Below, in pieces: positions 35,074 to 44,612 of a DNA stretch of 64,000 nucleotides. Below the pieces are notes generated by a model. That model made no database searches. It was not told where the DNA came from and saw only the letters and a program-made list of their open reading frames with translations. This stretch comes from Pseudomonas oryzihabitans. GTDB lineage: Bacteria > Pseudomonadota > Gammaproteobacteria > Pseudomonadales > Pseudomonadaceae. The stretch covers positions 136,501 to 200,500 of the forward strand of contig NZ_CP102428.1 in assembly GCF_024652905.1 (NCBI RefSeq), read 5' to 3'. Position 1 is the stretch's first letter; each line of letters opens with the position of its first letter. The position numbers and the translations under genes are program-made.

Positions 35074-37295
35074 CCGAGCGCCTTGGCCAGGGCCAGGGCG
35101 TCGGCGTCCGCCTCGGCCTGGGCCTGCAGCGGACAGACCCCGCTGGCATAGCGGGCGATCACCTCGGGCACCTGGGCCAGGGGGACCGGGCGGCTGATGT
35201 GGTAGCCCTGGATGAAGTCGCAGCCCAGGGCGCAGAGCAGGCGCAGCTGCTCCAGGTGCTCGACGCCCTCGGCGGTGACTTTGAGCTTGAGCGGCCGGGC
35301 CATGCCGATGATGGCCTGGACGATCTGGTGGTCGGCATTGCCCTCGGCCAAGCCGGTGACGAAGGAACGATCGATCTTCACGGTATCGATCGGCAGGCGC
35401 TTGAGATAGGCCAGCGACGAATAGCCGGTGCCGAAGTCGTCGATGGACACCGTCACGCCCAGGTCGCGGATGCGCTGCAGCAATTCGGCGGTAGGCTGCA
35501 CGTTCTTGACCAGGGCATTCTCGGTCACCTCCAGTTCCAGGCGCCGCGGCGACAGCCGATGGTCGTCCAGCCGCCAGGCGATCTGTCCGGGCAGGGCGTC
35601 ATTGCTCAGGCTCAAGGCCGAGCAGTTGACCGCTAGGCGCAACTCCGTGAGACCGGCGGCGGTCAGCTCGGCGAGGTCCTGGCAGGCACGTCTGAGCACC
35701 CAGGCGTCCAGGTCCTCGATGAACCCATTGGCCTCGGCGACGCCAAGAAAGCAGTTCGGCGCCAGCATGCCGAGGCGGGGGTGATCCCAGCGGATCAGGG
35801 CTTCGGCCTTGTCCAGCTGGCCACTGGCGACATCGAGGATCGGCTGGTAGTAGAGCTGCAGCCCGCGTTCCTCGACCAGGGCCTCGCGCAGTTCGGCTTC
35901 CAGCTCCAGTTGCAGCGAGATCTTCTCGCGCAGGGTCTCGTCGAAGAAGCTGTAGGTGTTGCGGCCATTGCCCTTGGACAGATAGAGCGCGAGATCCGCG
36001 CTCTTGAGCAATTCCTCGCAGCAGCCGCCGTCGCGGGGATAGAGACTGATGCCGATGCTGGTGGTCATCACCAGGGTGCGGTTGCCGATGGTGACGGGGT
36101 TGCGCAGGCGTTCCAGGATGCGCTGGGCCAGCTGCCTGGCCTCTTCGGGCCCGGCGAGGCTGGCCAGGATGCAGAATTCGTCACCGCCGAAGCGCGCCAC
36201 CAGATCGCCTTCGCGTACCGCGTCGCGAATGATCTTGGCCATGGCCACCAGCAGCTGGTCGCCGGCATCGTGGCCGAGGCTGTCGTTGATGCGCTTGAAG
36301 TGATCGATGTCGAGAAACATCACTCCCAGGTTGCGCCCCTGCTGGGCGTGGCGTTCGAGGATCTCGGCGAAGGCCTGGTTGAAGGCGCGGCGATTGTGCA
36401 GGTCGGTGAGGGGGTCGTAGTGCGCCGCCTGCTGCAGCGAGGCGCGGGCCTCGTCGAGCTGGCCAACCAGGGAATTGACCCGCTCCAGGTCGTTTTCCTT
36501 GCGCTGCAGCTGGCGATCCGCCCAGGCCGCGCCCAGGCCGCCCACCCCCAGCAGCAGGGCGATGATGGCGATGCCCACCCCCAGCTGCCAGGAATTGCTG
36601 GCGCCTTGCAGGGTGCTTTCGGTCTGGGCCGGTGCGATCAGCACCATGGACCACATGCCGGTGAAGTGCATGGCGGCGATGGCCAGTCCCATCACCAAGG
36701 CGGTGGCCATGCGCAGCCAGCGATAGATGCCGGTGTAGTGGCGACGGAAGATCTGAATCAGTTGCAGCGCGGCGAAGCTGGCCCCTACGGCGATGCCGAT
36801 CGACAGCAGGAAGGGCAGTGGTCGATAGAGCACCACGGCCTCGGTATGCACCGCCGCCATGCCGGTGTAGTGCATGAGCACGATGCCCACGCTCAGCACG
36901 ATACCGGCCTTGAGGCGCTGCCCCAGGGTGAGGTCGGGCTGGCTGAGGGCGGGCATGGCCATGAGTCCGGCCAGCACCACGATCAGCAGCGAGGCGATGG
37001 TGATGAAGAGGTCGTAGTGCACCCGGGTGGGCACGGTGAAGGCGAGCATGGCGATGAAGTGCATGCCCCAGACGCCGAAGCCGAAGCTCAGGGCGCCCAT
37101 CAGACTCCAGGCCCGCCGCCGCGCCAGGGTGCGGGTCTGGCCGATGCGCTCGGCGAATACCAGGGTCACGTAGCAGGCGCTGACCGCGACCAGATAGGCG
37201 AGGGCGACCAGCCAGCCGTCGTGCTGACCGTGAAGGTGGATCTGGGTGTGGTCGAGAGGAGCGACGAGAAAGTCGAGTCCCAGCCAGTTGTTCAT
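35070..37295 (-). CDS. MHYT - GGDEF - EAL cyclic-di-GMP signalling protein
   Basis: The 741-residue membrane protein has an N-terminal MHYT sensor of seven hydrophobic segments. Repeated M-H motifs (GVWGMHFIAMLAF, IVLMHYTGMAAVHTEA, AAMHFTGMWS) are thought to bind metal and sense gas or redox. A GGDEF domain (ARFGGDEFCILAS, about residues 285-455) and an EAL domain (KAEALIRWDH, DDFGTGYSSLAYLK, VKIDRSFV) follow, both with intact active-site motifs. It could be bifunctional. The pattern matches the MucR/YkoW-type proteins of Pseudomonas, but alginate control by this one is inference. Confidence 0.9.
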   Translation of the reverse strand: MNNWLGLDFLVAPLDHTQIHLHGQHDGWLVALAYLVAVSACYVTLVFAERIGQTRTLARRRAWSLMGALSFGFGVWGMHFIAMLAFTVPTRVHYDLFITIASLLIVVLAGLMAMPALSQPDLTLGQRLKAGIVLSVGIVLMHYTGMAAVHTEAVVLYRPLPFLLSIGIAVGASFAALQLIQIFRRHYTGIYRWLRMATALVMGLAIAAMHFTGMWSMVLIAPAQTESTLQGASNSWQLGVGIAIIALLLGVGGLGAAWADRQLQRKENDLERVNSLVGQLDEARASLQQAAHYDPLTDLHNRRAFNQAFAEILERHAQQGRNLGVMFLDIDHFKRINDSLGHDAGDQLLVAMAKIIRDAVREGDLVARFGGDEFCILASLAGPEEARQLAQRILERLRNPVTIGNRTLVMTTSIGISLYPRDGGCCEELLKSADLALYLSKGNGRNTYSFFDETLREKISLQLELEAELREALVEERGLQLYYQPILDVASGQLDKAEALIRWDHPRLGMLAPNCFLGVAEANGFIEDLDAWVLRRACQDLAELTAAGLTELRLAVNCSALSLSNDALPGQIAWRLDDHRLSPRRLELEVTENALVKNVQPTAELLQRIRDLGVTVSIDDFGTGYSSLAYLKRLPIDTVKIDRSFVTGLAEGNADHQIVQAIIGMARPLKLKVTAEGVEHLEQLRLLCALGCDFIQGYHISRPVPLAQVPEVIARYASGVCPLQAQAEADADALALAKALG

Positions 37296-37644
37296 TCCAT
37301 GGCCTCGGCAGGAAGTCTGGCGCGACTGGGTGAAGACGGCCCGGCGGGATCTCCGGTCCGGGGGATTTCACAGCGGCAGCCTGCGCGTTGAGTTTAGCTT
37401 GCCTTGCCCTATCGGCGTGGTGAAGAGGGGCTTTAGCAGGCGCCTCGACAGTTAGTGCGCGAGATTTTTTCCTCAGACGAGCGCATCTGGAAACGCAGCG
37501 GAAAATCGCCAGAAGAAGCGCTCTAGATAGCTGGCTAGCGACTTATCGATAGCATATCGCCAGTAATGCGACCGTTCGTCGATAGGAGGAGGGATGAACG
37601 GTCCCATGAGAGGGAAGACCGGCCAGAACGGCCGGTCGAACGGA
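37296..37644. other. Intergenic interval between MHYT protein gene and ppnN
   Basis: About 350 bases without a supported gene. It holds the upstream region of the MHYT gene (right of 37296), a GACCGTTC...GAACGGTC inverted pair at about 37569-37602, and the ppnN hairpin described separately. No promoter could be fixed with confidence. Confidence 0.5.
37617..37637 (-). terminator. Hairpin after ppnN
   Basis: GACCGGCC and GGCCGGTC form a perfect 8-bp GC stem with a 5-base loop just past the ppnN stop; on the minus strand it is followed by TTCCCTCTC rather than a clean T-run. It is probably a weak intrinsic or processing hairpin. Confidence 0.55.
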
Positions 37645-39021
37645 TCAGCTCACCACGCGGTAGCAGGGCTCGTAGGCCGCGCCGCCGGGTAGCTTCATGC
37701 GGTGCTGCTCGACGAAGGCCTGCAGCAGCCGATCCAGTGGCCGCATGATGTCGGGATCGCCATGGATCTCGTAGGGCCCGCGTTCCTCGATCAGCTGAAT
37801 GCCCTTGGCCTTGACGTTGCCGGCGACGATGCCGGAAAAAGCGCGGCGCAGGTTGGCGGCCAGTTCATGGGGCGGCACGGCATGGGTCAGCTGCAGGGCG
37901 GCCATGTTCTCGTGGGTGGGATCGAAGGGCCGCTGGAAGCCTTCTTCGATGCGCAGCAGCCAGTTGAAGTGGAAGGCATCGTGGCGGTCGCGGCGGAATT
38001 GCTTGACCGCCTTGAGGCCCTGGGCCATCTGCCGGGCCACCTCGACCGGATCGTTGACCACGATCTGGTAGTGCCGCTGGGCAGCTTCGCCCAGGGTCGC
38101 GCCGATGAAGGCGTGCAACTGTTCGAGGTAGGGGGCGGCGCTCTGCGGTCCGGTGAGCACCACCGGAAAGGGGATGCCTGTGTTGTCCGGGTGCATGAGG
38201 ATGCCCAGCAGGTAGAGGAATTCCTCTGCCGTGCCGGCGCCACCCGGGAAGATGATGATGCCGTGGCCGACGCGGACGAAGGCTTCCAGGCGCTTCTCGA
38301 TGTCGGGCAGGATCACCAGTTCGTTGACGATGGGATTGGGTGCCTCGGCGGCGATGATCCCCGGCTCGGTGAGGCCCAGGTAGCGACCGCCCTGGAGGCG
38401 CTGCTTGGCATGGGCGATGGTGGCGCCCTTCATCGGGCCTTTCATCACGCCCGGGCCGCAGCCGGTGCAGATGTCCAGGTTGCGCAGGCCGAGTTCGTGG
38501 CCGACCTTCTTGGTGTACTTGTATTCCTCGGTGCTGATGGAGTGACCGCCCCAGCAGACCACCATCTTCGGCTCCACGCCGGCGCGCAGGGTGCGGGCAT
38601 TGCGCAGCAGGTGGAAGACGTAGTCGGTGATGCCCTCGGAGCTCTCCAGATCGATGCGCAGGCTGCTCTGCTCGCTCTCGGTGTAGACGATGTCACGCAG
38701 GGCGCTGAACAGCATCTCGCGGGTGCTGGCGATCATCTCGCCGTCGACGAAGGCATCGGCCGGGGCGTTGACCAGTTCCAGGCGCACGCCGCGGTCCTGC
38801 TGGTGGATGCGGATCTCGAAGTCCTGGTAGGCCTCGAGGATGGTCTTGGCGTTGTCGCTGTGGGCGCCGGTGTTGAGGATGGCCAGGGCGCACTGGCGAA
38901 AGAGCTGGTAGAGGTTGCCCGAGCCGGCGGCGCTGAGCTGCTGGACCTCGCGCTGGGAAAGGGTCTCCAGGCTGCCCTTGGGGCTGACCTGAGCGTTGAT
39001 GACCTGTCTGCTTGGAGCCAT
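37645..39021 (-). CDS. ppnN: Nucleotide 5'-monophosphate nucleosidase PpnN (LOG family)
   Basis: The 458-residue LOG-family hydrolase releases the base from purine and pyrimidine monophosphates and is stimulated by (p)ppGpp in E. coli. The central Rossmann domain has DICTGCGPGVMKGPMKGA and the signature FPGGAGTAEEFLYLLG. The N-terminal (SQREVQQLSAAGSGNLYQLF) and C-terminal regions match YgdH/PpnN, and the length is typical. ATG 39021 (MAPSRQVINAQVS) is chosen over an upstream extension without family similarity. Confidence 0.94.
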   Translation of the reverse strand: MAPSRQVINAQVSPKGSLETLSQREVQQLSAAGSGNLYQLFRQCALAILNTGAHSDNAKTILEAYQDFEIRIHQQDRGVRLELVNAPADAFVDGEMIASTREMLFSALRDIVYTESEQSSLRIDLESSEGITDYVFHLLRNARTLRAGVEPKMVVCWGGHSISTEEYKYTKKVGHELGLRNLDICTGCGPGVMKGPMKGATIAHAKQRLQGGRYLGLTEPGIIAAEAPNPIVNELVILPDIEKRLEAFVRVGHGIIIFPGGAGTAEEFLYLLGILMHPDNTGIPFPVVLTGPQSAAPYLEQLHAFIGATLGEAAQRHYQIVVNDPVEVARQMAQGLKAVKQFRRDRHDAFHFNWLLRIEEGFQRPFDPTHENMAALQLTHAVPPHELAANLRRAFSGIVAGNVKAKGIQLIEERGPYEIHGDPDIMRPLDRLLQAFVEQHRMKLPGGAAYEPCYRVVS

Positions 39022-39140
39022 AGATGCTTCCCTATCGGTGATACGGCCGAACGGCGGCCGTAGCCGGGTGCGGACCACTTCATGCGATCCGGCACTGTCA
39101 TTGTTGGGGGCGCGGGCGCCGGAATGCAAACGGGGCCGTG

Positions 39141-39836
39141 TCAGACCGCGGCGGTGACGTCCAGCACCTGGATGGAGGTCGCGGTTGGATAGTGCCAGTG
39201 CACCTCCACATCCCACAGCCGCACCCCGTAGCGCCGCTCGGGCGTCGGCGTCTGGTAGGCCGGGCGTGGATCCTGGGCCAGGCACTGCTCGATCAGTTCG
39301 GCCAGGGGCTCGCCCAGGCGCTGGCCATGGGCCTCGGCCTGGACCCGCGCCGCGTCCGCCCAACTGACCGCGAGGGCCGGCGGGGGCGCCTCGGCGATGG
39401 CGTTGTGGGCGCCCGGGGGGCTGTCGGCATAGGGCACATAGGGCTTGATGTCCAATACCGGGGTGCCGTCGAGCAGATCGATCCCCGAAAGCAGCAGCCG
39501 TCCCGGTTCCAGGCCGTCGAGGCGTACCACCGACTGGCCGATGCCATTGGGTCTATGGGTGGCGCGGGTGGCGAAGACGCCCAGGTAGCGATTGCCGCCC
39601 AGGCGGGGTGGCCGCACCCGCAGCCGCGGCTGGCTTTCTAGCGCCTGATGGAACAGGAACAGCAGCCAGACATGGCTGACGCCTTCCAGACCCGCGACCG
39701 CTTCGGGCCGGTCGAAGGGCGGCAGCAGTTCCAGCACGCCACGGGCGGCCGGGGCCAGCGCGGGTTGCCGGGGAATGGCGAATTTCTCCTTGAAGCAGGA
39801 GCGGACGTGGCCGATGGGGGTGACGCTGTACTGCAT
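39141..39836 (-). CDS. trmO: tRNA (N6-threonylcarbamoyladenosine(37)-N6)-methyltransferase TrmO
   Basis: The 231-residue protein of the TsaA/TrmO family uses S-adenosylmethionine to methylate t6A37 in tRNAs. It shows TPIGHVRSCFKEKFAIPRQP, the beta-barrel SAM site with VWLLFLFHQ, FATRATHRPNGIGQSVVRL and DIKPYVPYADSP. The C-terminal domain (RPAYQTPTPERRYGVRLWDV) matches the long proteobacterial type. It stands alone on the minus strand. Confidence 0.93.
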   Translation of the reverse strand: MQYSVTPIGHVRSCFKEKFAIPRQPALAPAARGVLELLPPFDRPEAVAGLEGVSHVWLLFLFHQALESQPRLRVRPPRLGGNRYLGVFATRATHRPNGIGQSVVRLDGLEPGRLLLSGIDLLDGTPVLDIKPYVPYADSPPGAHNAIAEAPPPALAVSWADAARVQAEAHGQRLGEPLAELIEQCLAQDPRPAYQTPTPERRYGVRLWDVEVHWHYPTATSIQVLDVTAAV

Positions 39837-39867
39837 GGGCGGGGGCCGTCTGACGCAGGGCCGGTCA

Positions 39868-40140
39868 TTATGCCCTGCCCGAGGCCTCCGCGACCGCAGC
39901 AGCCGGCGCTTCGCCGGCGTTGCGGCGCACCCCGCGCAGATTCATCGCCGCCAGGCCCAGCTGCAGCACGATCAGGGCATAGGCCTCGGCCTGCAGGCCC
40001 CAGGCGATCCACAGGCCGTTGCTCAGCAGGAAGACCCAGAAGCCCAGGTTGCGCCGGCCCTGACGCTGAGAGGCCACCAGCCAGGCGGCGAGCAGGGTGA
40101 TGGCCATGGCCGGCCATTGCAACAGATCGAGCGCTTCCAT
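39868..40140 (-). CDS. Small three-segment membrane protein
   Basis: The 90-residue protein has three hydrophobic helices (MAITLLAAWLVASQ, LGFWVFLLSNGLWIAWGLQA, AYALIVLQLGLAAMNLRG) and an alanine-rich tail. The pattern resembles small PnuC/YgjV-like or MtN3-like helper proteins, with NGLWIAWG the most distinctive part. Transport is possible but not supported by anything further. Confidence 0.65.
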   Translation of the reverse strand: MEALDLLQWPAMAITLLAAWLVASQRQGRRNLGFWVFLLSNGLWIAWGLQAEAYALIVLQLGLAAMNLRGVRRNAGEAPAAAVAEASGRA

Positions 40141-40209
40141 GGAGAACCTTCAACGGAGTGACTAATGAAGGTGAACCCTGGGAGCGGTTCCGAGTTCCAG
40201 GCGACGGCT

Positions 40210-40836
40210 TCAGGGCGCCGGATGGCGCGCCCGCGCGTAGGCGATGAAGCCCTCGATATCGGCACTGCACAGGTGTTCGCCGGCAGCCAGGATCTCGGCT
40301 TCGGGCCAGTCCCACCAGGCGATGTCGAGCAGCGCCTGGCAGGTGGCTTCGGGAAAGCGCCAGCGGATGAAGCGCGCCGGATTGCCGCCCACCACCGCAT
40401 AGGGCGGCACGTCGCGGGTGACCACGGCACCGGCGGCGACCACGGCGCCATGGCCGATGGTGACGCCGGAGAGGATCAGCGCATCGGTGCAGATCCAGCA
40501 GTCGCTGCCGATCACCACATCGCCGCGCGTACCGCCGTAGTCGGTGATATGGGCCAGATCGTCGACGAAGGCAGGGAAGGGGTAGGTGGTCACCCAGTCC
40601 AGCCGGTGGAGGCCGCCGAGCAGGATGCGCACGCCCTCGGCGATGGAGGTGTAGCGTCCCAGGCGCAGGGTGGCGCCTTCCTTGAGATCGAACACCCTGG
40701 GCGCGCCGTAGGTGCCGGCACCGATCTCATAGTCGGGCAGCTCGCGGCGCAGGCGCGCCGTGCGCTGGTGCAGGCGGGGCAGGGCGGCCAGCGCCTGGCG
40801 TTCACGTTTCTTGCGCAGCTTGTCGAGAAAACCCAT
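40210..40836 (-). CDS. CatB-like hexapeptide-repeat O-acetyltransferase
   Basis: The 208-residue left-handed beta-helix acetyltransferase is of the xenobiotic/CatB family. Hexapeptide repeats are clear (GDVVIGSDCWICTDALILS, GVTIGHGAVVAAGAVVTRDV, PYAVVGGNPARFIRWRF), as is the substrate loop LDWVTTYPFPAF. Members acetylate streptogramins, chloramphenicol or cell-surface sugars; without a resistance context a sugar or polysaccharide role is at least as likely. No catalytic-histidine assignment was attempted. Confidence 0.85.
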   Translation of the reverse strand: MGFLDKLRKKRERQALAALPRLHQRTARLRRELPDYEIGAGTYGAPRVFDLKEGATLRLGRYTSIAEGVRILLGGLHRLDWVTTYPFPAFVDDLAHITDYGGTRGDVVIGSDCWICTDALILSGVTIGHGAVVAAGAVVTRDVPPYAVVGGNPARFIRWRFPEATCQALLDIAWWDWPEAEILAAGEHLCSADIEGFIAYARARHPAP

Positions 40837-40890
40837 GGCGATGCCCTGGCGAAAGGTATCCGGCAGGATACCGAAGCGCCCGGGCCGCGC

Positions 40891-41640
40891 TCAATCGCCG
40901 GCCTCGGGCTCCGCCGGATCTCGCTCGATGGCCGCCATGCCCAACTGGTCGGCGAGGTCCTGCAGGTCGCTCGCTTCCAGATCCCAGCCGCCGCTGGACA
41001 CCTCGCCACCCGCCGGACCCTTTTCCCGTGGGCGCTGGATGAAGGCGGTGGCCAGGCCCAGCTCCTTGGCCGCCTGCAGGTCGCCATTGTGGGCGGCGCA
41101 GAGCATCACCTGTTCCGGTTGCAGGTCGAGCAGGGCGCAGGCGCCCAGGTAGACCTCCGCGGCCGGTTTGTAGCGCTTGAAAAGATCGGCGCCGAACAGC
41201 ATGTCCCAGGGCAGCCCGGCGTGGCGGGCCATGTCCAGCAGCAGGCTGACATTGCCATTGGACAGGGCGCAGACCGGATAACCCTGGCGCAGCCGCGTGA
41301 GACCCGGTACAGCATCGGGCCAGGGCGTCAGCTGGTGCCAGAGGCGATTGATCCAGGCCACCTCGGCGGTGGTCAGGCCGACCAGGCCGTGGCGTGGCAG
41401 CAATTCGTCCAGCGCCAGACGATGGACTTCGTCGAGGGGCAGCCAGGGCAGGCTGCGGGCGGCGATCTGCGGCAGGATGGCTTCATAGGCTTCGGCGCGC
41501 CAGGCATCGGCCAGCCGCTCCCAGTCGCCCTGGACGCCGTGCTTGGCGGACAATCCTTGCAGACCGGTGACCAGACTGCCGCGCCAATCCACCACGGTGC
41601 CGAAGACATCGAAAAGTAGCGCCCGAACGGTCGTCGTCAT
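40891..41640 (-). CDS. Haloacid dehalogenase type II (L-2-haloacid dehalogenase-like)
   Basis: The 249-residue HAD-superfamily protein carries motif I ALLFDVFGTVVDWRGSL (nucleophile Asp10), motif II in CALSNGNVSLL, the motif III Lys in KRYKPAAEVYLGA, and CAAHNGDLQAAKELGL in place of the motif IV DD. This arrangement is that of type II haloacid dehalogenases, which hydrolyse 2-haloacids via an Asp ester. The natural substrate may be different. ATG 41640 (MTTTVRALLFD) follows GGAG. Confidence 0.87.
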   Translation of the reverse strand: MTTTVRALLFDVFGTVVDWRGSLVTGLQGLSAKHGVQGDWERLADAWRAEAYEAILPQIAARSLPWLPLDEVHRLALDELLPRHGLVGLTTAEVAWINRLWHQLTPWPDAVPGLTRLRQGYPVCALSNGNVSLLLDMARHAGLPWDMLFGADLFKRYKPAAEVYLGACALLDLQPEQVMLCAAHNGDLQAAKELGLATAFIQRPREKGPAGGEVSSGGWDLEASDLQDLADQLGMAAIERDPAEPEAGD

Positions 41641-41739
41641 GGGTAGACTCCTGCAGAAGGTTGTCTCCACCAGACGGACCACGGGTGACGGGGGTTCCCT
41701 CAAAGTGCCCGAAGGTCACCCTCGCCAAAGGATCTCTGC

Positions 41740-42327
41740 ATGACGCTGCGCCACCTCAGCCACTGGGTGTTCGATATGGATGGCACCCTGACCCTGGCGG
41801 TACACGACTTCGCCGCCATTCGCCGGCACCTGGGCATTCCCGAGCAGGCCGACATCCTCCACCACCTGGCCGAGCTGCCCGCCACCGAGCGCGAGGCCAA
41901 GCACGCCTGGCTGTTCGAGCACGAGCGCGAACTGGCGGTGGCCGCCCGCCCGGCGCCGGGCGCGGTGGAGCTGGTGCGCGCGCTGCATGAGCGCGGCTGC
42001 CACCTGGGCATCCTGACCCGCAATGCTCGCGACCTGGCACTGCTGACCCTGGCCGCCATCGGCCTGGAGGACTGCTTCGATCCGCCTGCCGTACTGGGTC
42101 GCGACGAGGCGGCGCCCAAACCAGATCCGGGCGGTCTGCTGCGGCTGGCCGAACGCTGGCGGGTGGCGCCCGCCAGCCTGGTGATGGTCGGTGATCACCG
42201 CTACGACCTGGAGTGTGGGCGGGCGGTGGGGTGTCGCACCTTGCAGGTCAATCAGCCCGGTGATCCCTGGCCCGCGGCGCGTGACCAGCGCTTCGAGACC
42301 TGTGCGGATATCCTGGCGGCGCTCTGA
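41740..42327 (+). CDS. HAD-family phosphatase (phosphoglycolate phosphatase-like)
   Basis: The 195-residue HAD hydrolase carries motif I HWVFDMDGTLTL, motif II LGILTRNARDLALL, the motif III Lys in EAAPKPDPGGLLRL and motif IV VMVGDHRYDLECGRAVG. All four catalytic motifs are intact, with a small helical cap inserted after motif I. It probably removes phosphate from a small metabolite such as phosphoglycolate; the substrate is not determined. It is divergent from the type II dehalogenase gene. Confidence 0.87.
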   Translation: MTLRHLSHWVFDMDGTLTLAVHDFAAIRRHLGIPEQADILHHLAELPATEREAKHAWLFEHERELAVAARPAPGAVELVRALHERGCHLGILTRNARDLALLTLAAIGLEDCFDPPAVLGRDEAAPKPDPGGLLRLAERWRVAPASLVMVGDHRYDLECGRAVGCRTLQVNQPGDPWPAARDQRFETCADILAAL

Positions 42328-42419
42328 CGCTGGAAATTTGTCCGTTAGGCGTAAATAGTCTGTTGTTTGCCTGGCCGCTGGCTAAGATGCCGGCTTCGGA
42401 TTCAGGTCGGGCCAGCCGT

Positions 42420-44609
42420 ATGAGCCTCCACACGCCTTCGAGCGATCAGCCAGCCTCCGGCGATCTGCGCCAGTACGAGCGTCAGACGCTGGAAAGCCTT
42501 GCCACCGGCCTGCCCCTGACCCAGGTGCTGCACACGCTGCTGCAACGGGTGGAGGTCCTGGCCCAGGTCCGCCTGCACGCCTGCATCCTGTTGCTCAGCG
42601 AGGATGGCCGTTATCTGCAGGACGGCATCGCGCCCAGTCTGCCGGACGCCTACAGCCGCGATCTCGGGCGGCTGGAGATCGGCCCGCTGGCGGGTTCCTG
42701 TGGCACCGCCGCCTACCGCCGCGAAGCCGTCTATGTCGCGGACATCGCCGGCGATCCGCTGTGGGCCGGCGCGCGCGACCTGGCGCTGCGCTATGGCCTG
42801 CGGGCCTGCTGGTCGATGCCGCTGTTGGCCCTGGACGGTCGGTTACTGGGCACCTTCGCCAACTATTTCCTCGAGCCGCGGCGCCCGCTGGCCGCCGAGC
42901 GCGACGCCTTCCGCCTGGTCACCGAGACCGCCGCCCTGGCCATCGAGCGCCATCAGGCGGATCTGCAGCTGCGCGAGAGCGAAGATCACTATCGGCACCT
43001 GGTGGAACTCAATCCCCAGTACACCTGGACCTGCGATCCCAGCGGTCAGCACATGGTCTTTTCGCCGCGCTGGCAGCAGCTGACCGGCCAGCCGATGCTG
43101 GAAGCCGATAGCTTTTGGACGGTGGTGCATCCGGACGATCGCCAGGCGACCCGGCAGGCCTGGGACGTGGCGTGCAGCGCCGGTCAGGCCTACGACCGCG
43201 AACACCGGGTGCGGGTGGCGGATGGTAGCCATTGCTGGCTGCGTACCCGTGCCTATCCGCGCCGCGATGCGGCGGGCGCCGTGATCCGCTGGTACGGCAC
43301 CAGCGAAGACATCGATGACCGTCGCGAGGCCGAGGAGGCTTTGCGCCGCGAGCGCGCTACCCTGGAGGTCCAGGTGCAGGCGCGTACCGCCGAGCTGGAA
43401 GAGACCAATCGCCAGCTGCGCGAAGAGATGCACAGTCGCGCCCAGGCCGAGGAGCTGCTGCGCCAGGCGCAGAAGATGGAAGCCGTGGGGCAGCTCACCG
43501 GCGGCATCGCCCATGACTTCAACAACTTGCTGGCCGGCATCCAGGCCAGCCTGGATCTCCTGCGCCGCCGCCTGGCACCGGAGGTCCTGGCCGGGGTCGG
43601 CAACCTGCTCGACACCGCCACCCAGTCGGTAGGGCGGGGCGCCAGTCTCACCCATCGGCTGCTGGCCTTCTCCCGGCGCCAGACGCTCAATCCCCAGGCG
43701 GTCGACGTCGCCCGGCTGATCGGCGACTTCCAGGAGTTGCTGCGGCACAGCCTGGGGCCGCAGATCCGCTGCCAGCTCGAGCTGGACGCCGGGCTCTGGC
43801 CGGTCGACGCCGATCCGCACCAGCTGGAAAACGCCCTGCTCAATCTGGCCATCAACAGCCGCGATGCCATGCCGGCGGGGGGCACCCTGACCATAGGTGC
43901 GCGCAATTGGGTGCAGCCTGACGGGGATCCGGCGCTGCCAACGGGCGACTATCTGCTGATCGAGGTCGACGACGATGGCGTGGGCATGGCGCCGGAGGTG
44001 CTGGAACGAGTCTTCGAGCCCTTCTTCACCACCAAGCCGGTGGGCCAGGGCTCGGGCCTGGGGCTGTCCATGATCTATGGCTTCGTCCGCCAGTCCCGGG
44101 GCCAGGTGAGCGTGACCAGTGCGCCAGGACAGGGCTGCCGGGTGAGCCTGCTGCTGCCGCGTCATCCGGCCCCGCCGATCCGCGCGCCGCTTGCGCTCTC
44201 CAGCGCCACGACCGACCGTGCGCTACCCAGCGTCCGGGTGCTGCTGGTGGAAGACGACGCGGTCATCCGCGCGTTGCTGGTGCAGCTGTTCGTCGAACTG
44301 GGCTGGCGGTATCGCGACGCCGTCGATGCCGAAGCGGCCCTGGCAGCGCTGCGCGAAGGCGAAGGCTTCGACCTATTGATCACCGATGTCGGGCTGCCGG
44401 GGCTTAACGGCCGCTTGCTGGCCAACGCGGCCCGTACTCTCAGACCGCAGTTGCCGATCCTCTTCATCACCGGTTATGCGGCGGGCAACGCGCCACCCGT
44501 GCCCCTGGTCGGCGAGCGGATGGCCGTGCTGGGCAAGCCCTTCACCCTGGAGGTCCTGGTCGACCGGGTACAGGAGCTGCTGGGCAAGCCCGAAACCCTG
44601 GAAGGTTGA
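42420..44609 (+). CDS. Hybrid sensor histidine kinase: GAF - PAS - HisKA - HATPase - REC
   Basis: The 729-residue cytoplasmic sensor kinase has a GAF domain (about 20-175; LEIGPLAGSCGTAAYRRE, ACWSMPLLALDGRLLGTF), a PAS domain with PAC (about 185-305; FWTVVHPDDRQ, WYGTSEDIDDRREAEE), a coiled coil, and HisKA with phospho-acceptor His365 (GGIAHDFNN). The HATPase has N-box NLAINSRDAM and G-box GQGSGLGLSM, and a C-terminal receiver carries phospho-acceptor Asp656 (LLITDVGLPG). No membrane segment is seen. The partner and signal are unknown, and no response-regulator gene is adjacent. ATG 42420 has a weak ribosome-binding site. Confidence 0.92.
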   Translation: MSLHTPSSDQPASGDLRQYERQTLESLATGLPLTQVLHTLLQRVEVLAQVRLHACILLLSEDGRYLQDGIAPSLPDAYSRDLGRLEIGPLAGSCGTAAYRREAVYVADIAGDPLWAGARDLALRYGLRACWSMPLLALDGRLLGTFANYFLEPRRPLAAERDAFRLVTETAALAIERHQADLQLRESEDHYRHLVELNPQYTWTCDPSGQHMVFSPRWQQLTGQPMLEADSFWTVVHPDDRQATRQAWDVACSAGQAYDREHRVRVADGSHCWLRTRAYPRRDAAGAVIRWYGTSEDIDDRREAEEALRRERATLEVQVQARTAELEETNRQLREEMHSRAQAEELLRQAQKMEAVGQLTGGIAHDFNNLLAGIQASLDLLRRRLAPEVLAGVGNLLDTATQSVGRGASLTHRLLAFSRRQTLNPQAVDVARLIGDFQELLRHSLGPQIRCQLELDAGLWPVDADPHQLENALLNLAINSRDAMPAGGTLTIGARNWVQPDGDPALPTGDYLLIEVDDDGVGMAPEVLERVFEPFFTTKPVGQGSGLGLSMIYGFVRQSRGQVSVTSAPGQGCRVSLLLPRHPAPPIRAPLALSSATTDRALPSVRVLLVEDDAVIRALLVQLFVELGWRYRDAVDAEAALAALREGEGFDLLITDVGLPGLNGRLLANAARTLRPQLPILFITGYAAGNAPPVPLVGERMAVLGKPFTLEVLVDRVQELLGKPETLEG

Positions 44610-44612
44610 GCG

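Noticed and set aside
37594-37692. 32-codon frame after a strong GGAGGAGGG ribosome-binding-like sequence
   Set aside because: It runs through the ppnN hairpin and antisense into the end of ppnN, has a repetitive G/N/R composition and no recognisable feature. The purine-rich stretch is probably chance.
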